From positions 1 through 22,012 of the forward strand of contig CAJWLW010000048.1 in NCBI GenBank assembly GCA_913042885.1: a DNA stretch of 22,012 nt. Direction: 5' to 3'. The translations under genes and the position numbers were made by a program. This DNA comes from an uncultured Lentisphaeria bacterium (GTDB taxonomy: Bacteria > Verrucomicrobiota > Lentisphaeria > JABSQK01 > CAJWLW01). Positions 8,663 through 15,963 of this stretch are shown here, piece after piece (positions within the stretch are counted from its first letter, which is position 1; the number at the start of each line of letters is the position of its first letter). The notes beneath the pieces were generated by a model that saw only the letters and a list, made by a program, of their open reading frames with translations, was not told where the DNA came from and did no database searches.

Positions 8663-9676
8663 ATGACAAATTCCAAAGACAAGGTCCGCATCGGAATCAT
8701 CCGGTGTGACACGCATGCGTTCTGGTACGCGCACCTGTTCGAGCGTCCCGATCCCGAACTGATGCGTCTCAACCACCGCGGCTGTCACTACTACTTCCAC
8801 GAGCCCGACAATCCGTGCCAAGAGCGCTTCGCGCCACCGGCGGCCATGGCCATCACGCGCGTGTTCGACCCGGTGGACCCGGCGGCGGCGAAAACGCTCT
8901 CGGAGACATTCGGTGGCCGCCCGCGGGTCTGCGACAGTGTTGACGAAGCCTCCGACGACGTTGACCTAGTCTATGTCGCCGACTGTGACTACGGGGGCGA
9001 GGATCACCTGGAACTGGCCCGGCCCGGCCTCACCAAGGGGGTTCCGCATTTCATCGACAAACCGTTTGCCCACACCCTCGCCGATGCCCGCGCCATGATC
9101 GCTCTGGCGCAGGCGCACGACACGGTGCTGATGTGCGCCTCGCTGATGAGTTATTCACCGCACCTGGAACGGTTTCGCGGGCGTTTCGCGGACATCGCAC
9201 CGGTGCGCAGCGTGGTCGTGTACGGGGGGTGGCGCCTGGCGATCCTCTATCATGTGATCAGCTTGATTCAGAACGTCATGGGACCCGGCTGCGAGTGGGT
9301 CGAGTGCATGGGGCCCGACGACCTGAATGTTATTCGACTGCACTATCCCAACGGCGACGGCGGCACGGACGCGATCATTCTCAACTCGATCGACAAATGG
9401 CCGGGCCGGCACGATCATGAGTCGGCCGCAAACGTCCAGCATTGCCGGATGGATGCCAGCGCCTACGGCGACGGCGGCGCCATCCACAGTCCGCGGGTTG
9501 GCGACTACCTGGTCCCCTACGCCGGACTGCGCATCGTGCAGATGGCCGATCGCATGGCCCGGAGCGGCGTCGCGCCGATCCCGTACGCCGAGATGCTGGA
9601 ACCGATGGCGATCATCGAGGCGGCGCGACTGGGGCGCCGCGCCGGGCGGCGTGTCGCCCTCGAGGAAGTGCAATGA
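8663..9676 (+). CDS. divergent Gfo/Idh/MocA-family oxidoreductase (first of tandem pair)
   Basis: This 337-residue protein has a Rossmann fold start (VRIGIIRCDTHAFWYAHLF) and the middle DDVDLVYVADC strand. It also has the FIDKPFAHTLADARAMI segment that corresponds to the EKP motif, with catalytic-type Lys133. The second half is the alpha/beta dimerisation and substrate domain. The family uses NAD(P) to oxidise or reduce sugars and related polyols. The usual GxGxxG nucleotide loop is not present in normal form (GIIRCDTH), so cofactor binding is uncertain. A GTG at 8600 in the same frame would add 21 residues. I prefer ATG 8663, where the protein similarity begins, although it lacks a clear Shine-Dalgarno. 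It has no signal peptide, so a cytoplasmic location is expected. It overlaps the next gene by ATGA at 9673-9676, indicating translational coupling. Confidence 0.8.
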   Translation: MTNSKDKVRIGIIRCDTHAFWYAHLFERPDPELMRLNHRGCHYYFHEPDNPCQERFAPPAAMAITRVFDPVDPAAAKTLSETFGGRPRVCDSVDEASDDVDLVYVADCDYGGEDHLELARPGLTKGVPHFIDKPFAHTLADARAMIALAQAHDTVLMCASLMSYSPHLERFRGRFADIAPVRSVVVYGGWRLAILYHVISLIQNVMGPGCEWVECMGPDDLNVIRLHYPNGDGGTDAIILNSIDKWPGRHDHESAANVQHCRMDASAYGDGGAIHSPRVGDYLVPYAGLRIVQMADRMARSGVAPIPYAEMLEPMAIIEAARLGRRAGRRVALEEVQ

Positions 9677-10662
9677 AGACGATTCGTATCGGCATGATCG
9701 GCGCCAACCCGCGTGCGCTGTGGTATGCGGCGCTCTTTGACGACGTCGATCCGGAGAGGTTTGCCGCACTCGTTCCGGCACACTACCATCACCTGACCTA
9801 CTACGACCGAGAGGAGCTGTGGCTGAACCGCGCCCGGGGCTTTCACCTGGCCAGAGTGTACGATCCCGACTTCACCGCGGCCGAGCAACTTGCAGCTGCC
9901 TTCCGACACCCGGTTCGCCCGTGCCGGACGCTGGACGAGGTGTCCGATGACGTCGACCTGGTGTTCATCGCCAACGAATCCGGCGACGGCTCGGATCACC
10001 GCGGACTGTCTTCGCCGGGGCTGATGAAGTCCGTGCCGACGTTCGTCGACCGGCCGCTGGCACGCACGGTGAAGGATGCCAGAGCGATGGTTCGGCTGGC
10101 GAAGAAGCACAGTTCACCACTGCTTTCCTGTTCGCACCTGCGCATGCTGCCGCACGCCGCGTGGTTCAAAGCACGGTACCGCGAATTTCACCGGGTCGAA
10201 CGCGGCACGGTCCAGGGCCACGGTCCGAACCCGGCGCACATCGCCGATGGCATTGAGCTGTCGCTCTTCCTTTTTGGCGACCCGTTCGGCGGTCGCGTCG
10301 ATTGTGTGCAGAGCACCGGCGACTGGCCGCTGCAAATCCTCTGGACACGGTACGCCACCGCGGAACAAAGGCACGTGCTCGCGGGACTGGTTCTGAGCAA
10401 TGCGCCGGCGACGCCGCGGCAGCCGTTCTTCGCCAAAGCGGTCAGCCTGGGCAAACCGCTGATGACCGATGATCTCGACGCGTTTGTGCAGCCGGAGGGC
10501 GGGCTCGGCGTCCTCAACACCCTTCACGAGATGGTCGCCTCGGGCCGGCCGCCGCTTTCGGTTGCGACGATGATCGAGCATGTCGCCGTTGCCGAGGCGG
10601 GCCGCCTGGCGCATGAACGCGGCGAGGCCGTGATGGTGCGCGACGTAAGAGGTAGAGGGTAG
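9673..10662 (+). CDS. divergent Gfo/Idh/MocA-family oxidoreductase (second of tandem pair)
   Basis: This 329-residue paralogue of the preceding gene shares the starting pattern IRIGMIG..PRALWYAALF, the middle VSDDVDLVFIAN and the segment FVDRPLARTVKDARAMV. At the position of the conserved EKP lysine it has Arg127 (VDRP), an unusual change because that lysine normally takes part in hydride transfer. The protein may therefore bind a sugar or cofactor without ordinary dehydrogenase activity, or use different chemistry. The start ATG lies inside the previous stop (ATGA), with GAGGAAG at 9662-9668, 4 bases upstream. It is probably co-translated with the first copy, possibly as a heteromeric partner (inference). 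Confidence 0.78.
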   Translation: MKTIRIGMIGANPRALWYAALFDDVDPERFAALVPAHYHHLTYYDREELWLNRARGFHLARVYDPDFTAAEQLAAAFRHPVRPCRTLDEVSDDVDLVFIANESGDGSDHRGLSSPGLMKSVPTFVDRPLARTVKDARAMVRLAKKHSSPLLSCSHLRMLPHAAWFKARYREFHRVERGTVQGHGPNPAHIADGIELSLFLFGDPFGGRVDCVQSTGDWPLQILWTRYATAEQRHVLAGLVLSNAPATPRQPFFAKAVSLGKPLMTDDLDAFVQPEGGLGVLNTLHEMVASGRPPLSVATMIEHVAVAEAGRLAHERGEAVMVRDVRGRG

Positions 10663-10725
10663 TGCCGAATGGCGCTCGTACGCGCTGCCGGAAGACAACG
10701 ACAGAGCCCAAAATACGATTCCCAC

Positions 10726-10731
10726 AAGGAG
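10726..10731 (+). promoter_or_regulatory. ribosome-binding site deciding the start at 10741
   Basis: AAGGAG ends 9 bases before ATG 10741. The open frame extends back to 10669, but that upstream ATG has no Shine-Dalgarno and would add 24 residues without similarity to anything recognised. Confidence 0.7.
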
Positions 10732-10740
10732 AGATCAACC

Positions 10741-13071
10741 ATGACACCACCCAGGACATCACACCACGACCTCGATGCATCGCTGCCGCAAACCGGCGCC
10801 GAGGTGCACTATAACCCCGACCTGTTTTTTGTGGTTTGTGATGTTGATCCACACCATCGTCCGGGGAAGGAATTCGCCGGTGCCGTCACCAGGGGCATTG
10901 ACATGGGCAATGACACCACAGACGAGCAACTTGCCGAGGGCCCGGACTTCTTCGACCTGATGCTCGATCACAGAATGTGCGATGGCTTTCGTGATATCAG
11001 CATGTGCAACAGCCGCAACCCGATGTACATGGAGCGCGTGCGCGAGCTGCTCGAGTCCGGCCGGGTCAATCAGTTCGTGCTGGGCATTCAACCGATGTAT
11101 AAACTTTTTGCTCGCGGCGCCTACAAAGCCGGGATGACCGTCTTTGAATACCTGGACATGATCTACCAGACCATGTTCGAGATGAACGAAAAATTCGGCT
11201 GTTGGCGGGTACGCTTCGACATGATCGGCGAAATCAGCAACAGCGTCCTCTGGCCTGACGAAGGGTTACCCGACAAACAGGCGGCGGGCGATTTCTACCG
11301 TCGCTGGTACACATCGGGTTTGTACACGTCTATCGCCTGGGATCAGATGATGCCTGAGGAGGGCTTCAGTTTTTTTCGAGACGCGCTCGAGCGTGGCGGC
11401 GGGACGTTGCGAAAAATGTTTGTCTCCAACACGACGTCCATTCCTTTTGACCTGCACGAAGGTTTTCAATTGGGTGTGCCGGTCGGTATCTTCGAGGGCT
11501 ACACCAACAATCCGCTGCCGCAACAGCTGTGCCTTGCCTTTGCGCGCGGCGGCGCCCGTCATCACGACGCGCTGTGGGGCACGGATAATTCCCCGTGGGC
11601 CGATTTCACCCACACCCCCACCCGCACGACGCGACTTGGTGAATACCTTTCAGGCCTGACCCCTGAAGCGATGTTGCGCGGCTGGGTCTGTCAATACATG
11701 GCGGGCGCGAACTTCCTGATGCATGAATCATCGGATTGGTTCTTCTTTACCGAAAAAGCGCCCGGTGTCGTGGTGCCGTCGCCGCATGGGCTCAAGGCCA
11801 TCGAGTTCTACGACTTTGCGCGCCGCCGGCATCCGCGACGCGGTCAGCTCGTGACGCCCTTCGCTTTGATGATGGAGCGCGATCACGGCTTCGGCAGCGA
11901 TTGGTGGCGCCGGCAGGGGGGGGCTGTGCCGGATATCCAGTGGCCGCGCATCTTCGGCGCAGCGGTGCCGATGCTGGACGAGGACTGGATGATGTACCGC
12001 TTTGTCGAGGCCGCCTACCCGATGGCGTCGGAAGGGCTGGATCAAGCGACTCTATTGCGCATACTCAACGGGCACCGCGGCGTGGATGAGCAGGCAACGT
12101 CTGAATTTGAAGAGACCTATGCCCGGCTCGCGCGCGGCGAAGAAGACCCGAACAAGTACAACCGCTACCTGCACGACACCCCGTGGGGCGACAGCTTTGA
12201 CGTGATTCAGGAAAACTGTGAACCGGCGGTTTTGACGACGTACTACAAGGCGGTTTTCCTGATGGGCGGCGTCAAACTCGAGGGCAAGTTGCTGGAACGC
12301 CTGCGCTCGTACGTCGATGCCGGCGGCATGCTCATTGTCAATCATAAACAGATCGAGGATTGGGATGCCGCGTTCCTGGGCGTCGAGCCGCCAACCTGCC
12401 TGGATCAACCCGGCGACGGCTGGCGACCGGACGATACCGGCGGTCTTCATCCCGAACGCTTCGCCTATGCGGTGTCCGAGTCGAGCGGCGCCAAGGTATG
12501 GGTAAGAGACAACCTTACCGGCCACCCATTAGTGCTCGAGCATTTGTTTGGCCGGGGCCGCGTCATCACGGTCATGGCGGACTGGATGATGACCTGTGGT
12601 CAGGAGCACTGGCTCGATCTGGGCCGGTGGCTCATGGATCGACTTCATGAAACATTATGCCCGGTTCGTCTTTCCGGTGAACGCGGACATTACATGGTCA
12701 ATCAGCTCGACGACGCTCTGGTCATCACGCTGATGAATCACCGAACGTCGCCATTGCGTACCACCGTTCGTATTCGACAGGATGCGCTGACCGCAATCGA
12801 CACCACCCGAATCGGTGACTGGTGGCGCAACCTGCCTTACGACCCGTCGAGACTTCGCCGTGAGCACAACGACTTTGTGATCGACCTGGTTGTGCGCCCC
12901 AACGGTTTTATCGTATTGGGAATCGGCCACGAGGTGATCGAAGAAGAGTTCCACGATCTGTCATGTTTCCTCGAAAGCAACATGGGCTTCAACGACGAGG
13001 TGCCTGGCGATGATGTTCTGGAGAAAATCCGGCAGAGCATTGCGGATTACCGGCATCAAGAAAGAGAATGA
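10741..13071 (+). CDS. uncharacterised 776-residue protein with GH42-like domain plan
   Basis: I do not recognise the family. Three regions can be seen. Residues 25-400 alternate strands and amphipathic helices rich in Trp, Tyr, Asp and His, consistent with a TIM barrel (for example VRFDMIGEISNS, FVSNTTS, DALWGTDNSPWADF). Residues 470-620 match the pattern of the GATase-like trimerisation domain of GH42 beta-galactosidases: TPWGDSFDVI, LTTYYKAVFLMGG, then YVDAGGMLIVN with Gly528. Residues 640-740 form a small beta domain like the GH42 C-domain (YMVNQLDDALVITLMNH). It has no signal peptide. Candidate acidic catalytic residues sit in GEISNS and WGTDNSPWAD, but this is a guess. A glycoside hydrolase acting in the cytoplasm is likely. 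The stop overlaps the start of the GH32-like remnant, so the two were once translationally coupled. Confidence 0.65.
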   Translation: MTPPRTSHHDLDASLPQTGAEVHYNPDLFFVVCDVDPHHRPGKEFAGAVTRGIDMGNDTTDEQLAEGPDFFDLMLDHRMCDGFRDISMCNSRNPMYMERVRELLESGRVNQFVLGIQPMYKLFARGAYKAGMTVFEYLDMIYQTMFEMNEKFGCWRVRFDMIGEISNSVLWPDEGLPDKQAAGDFYRRWYTSGLYTSIAWDQMMPEEGFSFFRDALERGGGTLRKMFVSNTTSIPFDLHEGFQLGVPVGIFEGYTNNPLPQQLCLAFARGGARHHDALWGTDNSPWADFTHTPTRTTRLGEYLSGLTPEAMLRGWVCQYMAGANFLMHESSDWFFFTEKAPGVVVPSPHGLKAIEFYDFARRRHPRRGQLVTPFALMMERDHGFGSDWWRRQGGAVPDIQWPRIFGAAVPMLDEDWMMYRFVEAAYPMASEGLDQATLLRILNGHRGVDEQATSEFEETYARLARGEEDPNKYNRYLHDTPWGDSFDVIQENCEPAVLTTYYKAVFLMGGVKLEGKLLERLRSYVDAGGMLIVNHKQIEDWDAAFLGVEPPTCLDQPGDGWRPDDTGGLHPERFAYAVSESSGAKVWVRDNLTGHPLVLEHLFGRGRVITVMADWMMTCGQEHWLDLGRWLMDRLHETLCPVRLSGERGHYMVNQLDDALVITLMNHRTSPLRTTVRIRQDALTAIDTTRIGDWWRNLPYDPSRLRREHNDFVIDLVVRPNGFIVLGIGHEVIEEEFHDLSCFLESNMGFNDEVPGDDVLEKIRQSIADYRHQERE

Positions 13072-13260
13072 TGTTTCACCCACGCGACACAAGGACTGTG
13101 GGATTTCTGGCTGTTCCATCACCAGGGCACATGCCACCTCTTCTATCTGCAGCTGATGGAAGGCGATGCATGGCGCCGCATCGGCCACGCCACATCGAAC
13201 GACCTGCTGCCAAAATGCGAGCCAGCGCTGTTGCGCCGCTTCAAGATCGGGCTTCAGTGA
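13068..13260 (+). pseudogene. frameshifted, truncated remnant of a second GH32-like gene
   Basis: The sequence starts with ATGATG overlapping the stop of the previous gene and encodes M-M-F-H-P-R-D. It then leaves frame by one base near 13088-13093. In the new frame it encodes GLWDFWLFHHQGTCHLFYLQ and GHATSNDLL, ending at TGA 13258-13260. This matches the first 55 or so residues of the intact GH32-like protein at 2253 (16 of 21 residues identical in the GLWD...LQL block by hand alignment). Everything after that is missing, including the sites equivalent to Asp142 and Glu200. The piece cannot be an enzyme. It records a second GH32-like gene that stood in the same operon position before the GH116-like gene. 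Confidence 0.85.
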
Positions 13261-13489
13261 AAGCGTTGCAGAAATGCCCGACATGTATGATGTTCCCGGG
13301 CTGATGTCTGGTGCACCCAATGGGGTCGAAGAATGATATACGTGGCGCCGCATCCGCATTCACCACCGTCCGTCCGGTTCTGTCCGCAATGGTCGGTTTC
13401 CTTTCCGCAGCCGCGGGATATCTTACGAGGCTTGCGGATATTGCAGTGCACCGTAGCGAGGACCTTGACCACGATCAATTGAGGGACCG
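13261..13489 (+). other. non-coding spacer after the GH32-like remnant
   Basis: No convincing gene is seen in these 229 bases. They probably include the deletion scar of the decayed GH32-like gene and the leader of the next gene. Short open frames exist on both strands, but none resembles the GH32-like protein or another family. Confidence 0.4.
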
Positions 13490-15820
13490 ATGGCTGTGAA
13501 GAAACACAACAAGAACACGCCCGCCAGTCCAACGCGCCTTTTTCCTGCCGGCTTGCCGTCACGCGAGTGGGTGGAATTCGAGGCTGCGGGATTCAGCGGG
13601 CCGGTGAGCGGCGTGATCTTCAGAACGGGCGAATCGTTGTCGTGCGGCGTGCCGCTCGGGGCCATCGACACCGGCTGCATCGATCTGGAGTTGGACGGCA
13701 CGCTCGGGTATTGCACGATCTTCAATTCCAACTCGCCGAAGCGCGGCAAGTTGGGAGAGCCCTTTCTGGGGTTGAACGTCGGCGGCCAGACGTGGGTGCT
13801 GACAACCGCGGAGATTCCCGGGCTGACCGATGATCCGGGCGTCAAGACCGCGACCGGGATCGAGTATTGGGGACACTACCCAATGGCCGACGTCGAGTTC
13901 GAGACGGACGCCCCTGTAGCCGTGGGGCTCCGCGCCTGGGCGCCCTTCATCCCCGGCGACGTCGCCATGTCGAATACCCCGGCCGCGGTGTTCGAGGTGC
14001 ATCTCCGGAACACCTCCGACGACGCCCAGCGCGGTACGATCGCTATGACTTTTGCCGGGCCCACCGTAGCGGAAGCGCTGGGGGACACGGCCTTTCTGCG
14101 CACCCCCGACATGGGCGCCTGCACCGGCGGGTCGCACGTCGCCAATGCCGCCGGGGTCGGCTACGCGCTGGGCTATGTCGCCACCAAGGTGGGGAGCATG
14201 CCGGTGGTTCGCAAGGGGGCACACCTGGGAACACGCGCGGATGCCTGGGCAGCGATCGCGCACGCACTGCCCGGGCCGGGCTACGCGTGGCGGCCGGGGG
14301 AACACGACCTCGGCTCCTCTGTCGCGATTGATTTCAGCCTGGCGCCCGGCGAATGCAAGGTCATCCCCCTGTTTCTCACCTGGTACGCGCCGATATGGAA
14401 CGGGTCCGGCAGACCCGGCGGCAGCGGCAATACCTACACGCACATGTACGCCGCCCGCTATTGGTCGGCGATGGAGGTGGCGCAACTGATGACGTGGGAT
14501 TGGCGCAACCTGTCCCGCCGTATCTGCGCCTGGCAGCAGGCGATTTACGCGTCGGCGGAGCTGCCGCCGTGGTTGCGGGATTGTCTGGTCAACGCGCTTC
14601 ACCTGATCCCGGAGGACAGCGTATGGGCTCAGGCCAGGCCGCCGATCGGCGAGTGGTGCAGGGAAGCGGACGGACTCTTCGGCATGAACGAATGCCCGAA
14701 CGACTGTCCGCAAATCGAATGTCTCGGTTGCAGTACACTCGGCAATTTCCCGCTGGTATTCTTCTTTCCCGAGCTGGCACTCTCGACCCTGCGGGCCTAT
14801 AAGGCGTACCAGTACCCGAACGGCCAGGCGCCGTGGGTCTTCGGCGGCGCTACCCAGGCCAGCGGCGGCTACGAGATGGCGCGGCCCGGCCCCGGGTACC
14901 AGGTGACCGTCAACGGTCCCTTCTATGTGGTGCAGGTGGATCGCTTGTGGCGTTGCAGCGGCGACGACACGGTGTTGCGGGAGTTCTACGAGTCGGTCAA
15001 GAAGAACACTGTCTTTACGATGAACCTCAGGCCGGAATGGGGCGCCGCCGGGATTCTGAGCATGCCCAGCGGCGACCGGGATACCACCGGTTTCGAGTTC
15101 AGCGAATGGTTCGGCATGTCGGGTTATGTCGGGGGCTTGCACCTGATGAACCTGCGCATCCTGGAGCGGATGGCGAAGGCGTTCGGGGACGAGGCGTTTG
15201 CCCGGCAATGCGAGGCGTGGCAGGAGCAGGCCGGCGAGATTCTGGAAGAGGAACTCTGGGCCGGCGATTACTACCTGGCCAACTACGACCCCGAGACCGG
15301 GCGAAAGACCGACGCCGTCTTCGCCTACCAGCTCGACGGCGAATGGTTCACCTCTCAACACGGGCTGCCGCGTGTCTTCCGGCCGGACCGCGTAAAGACC
15401 ACGCTGCAGACCATCAAAGACACCTGCATTGCCGCCTCGCCGTATGGCGCGGCCAACTTTGTGAATCGCGACGGCACGGAAGCCGCGGAAGGGACGTACA
15501 AGCTCGGCGGCTGCCACGGCAAGGCGCATTTCTTCGTCCCCGAGCTCCTGATGCTGGCCATGCTTTATATGTACGAGGGCGAGGCGGATTTCGGATTGGA
15601 CCTGGCTCGGCGCTGCATGCATGGCCTGGTCTGTCGCGGCGGGCGTCCCTGGGATGCGGCCAACGTCGTGCGCGGGGATACGGGAGAGGGCGTGTACGGC
15701 AGCGACTACTACCAGAACATGATTATCTGGTCGCTGCCGCTCGCCGTCGAACAGGGCGACCTGAGCGCGGTGCGCAAGCCCGGCGGTCTGGTCGACAGAA
15801 TACTGACGGCGGCAGTATAA
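13490..15820 (+). CDS. GH116/DUF608-family protein (glucosylceramidase/beta-glucosidase-like)
   Basis: This 776-residue protein has a length normal for bacterial GH116. The N-terminal beta-sandwich has the family opening CGVPLGAIDTGCIDLELDGTLG (about residues 52-73, compare the G.PLGGIG.G...L...G pattern). The C-terminal (alpha/alpha)6 domain has the helix-rich blocks GYVGGLHLMNLRILERMAKAFGD and YQLDGEWFTSQHGL. GH116 enzymes are retaining beta-glucosidases, xylosidases or glucosylceramidases that use a Glu nucleophile and an Asp acid/base. A nucleophile candidate lies in FEFSEWFG (Glu536 or Glu539). The acid/base normally sits in a DQL.G.W motif, but here the corresponding residue appears to be Tyr613 (AYQLDGEW). 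GAGGG at 13481-13485 supports the start. There is no signal peptide. The substrate is unknown, and activity is doubtful if the Tyr alignment is right. Confidence 0.8.
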   Translation: MAVKKHNKNTPASPTRLFPAGLPSREWVEFEAAGFSGPVSGVIFRTGESLSCGVPLGAIDTGCIDLELDGTLGYCTIFNSNSPKRGKLGEPFLGLNVGGQTWVLTTAEIPGLTDDPGVKTATGIEYWGHYPMADVEFETDAPVAVGLRAWAPFIPGDVAMSNTPAAVFEVHLRNTSDDAQRGTIAMTFAGPTVAEALGDTAFLRTPDMGACTGGSHVANAAGVGYALGYVATKVGSMPVVRKGAHLGTRADAWAAIAHALPGPGYAWRPGEHDLGSSVAIDFSLAPGECKVIPLFLTWYAPIWNGSGRPGGSGNTYTHMYAARYWSAMEVAQLMTWDWRNLSRRICAWQQAIYASAELPPWLRDCLVNALHLIPEDSVWAQARPPIGEWCREADGLFGMNECPNDCPQIECLGCSTLGNFPLVFFFPELALSTLRAYKAYQYPNGQAPWVFGGATQASGGYEMARPGPGYQVTVNGPFYVVQVDRLWRCSGDDTVLREFYESVKKNTVFTMNLRPEWGAAGILSMPSGDRDTTGFEFSEWFGMSGYVGGLHLMNLRILERMAKAFGDEAFARQCEAWQEQAGEILEEELWAGDYYLANYDPETGRKTDAVFAYQLDGEWFTSQHGLPRVFRPDRVKTTLQTIKDTCIAASPYGAANFVNRDGTEAAEGTYKLGGCHGKAHFFVPELLMLAMLYMYEGEADFGLDLARRCMHGLVCRGGRPWDAANVVRGDTGEGVYGSDYYQNMIIWSLPLAVEQGDLSAVRKPGGLVDRILTAAV

Positions 15821-15963
15821 GGCGCCTGTTGTGTGGTCACCGTTCGCGTTTGTCATGCCGGTTGTCGTTCGGCGCGAAGCACTGAGAGTGCGAGCCCCAC
15901 ACATCGGACTTGGCAGTTACATCGCCGATATCCAAATCAGAAAGCGAAGGCAGAGAGCGAGAC
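15821..15963 (+). other. intergenic leader of P2
   Basis: A 143-base gap. The only visible structure is a 5-bp hairpin GCACT-GAG-AGTGC at 15879-15891 without a T run, so it is not an obvious terminator. A weak purine-rich AGGCAGAGAGCGAG precedes the P2 start. No promoter hexamers are convincing. Confidence 0.3.

Noticed and set aside
13300..13489. Possible further fragments of the decayed GH32-like gene or of a regulator
   Set aside because: All six frames were scanned by eye for the propeller motifs and for helix-turn-helix patterns; none was found.
15879..15891. GCACT-GAG-AGTGC hairpin as a terminator
   Set aside because: The stem is short and no T run follows. The downstream gene probably belongs to the same transcription unit or has its own unrecognised promoter.
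13559..15904. 781-codon minus-strand open frame opposite the GH116-like gene
   Set aside because: It is a GC-rich mirror frame. The plus-strand translation has clear family blocks, whereas this one is Arg/Pro/His/Ala-rich with none.
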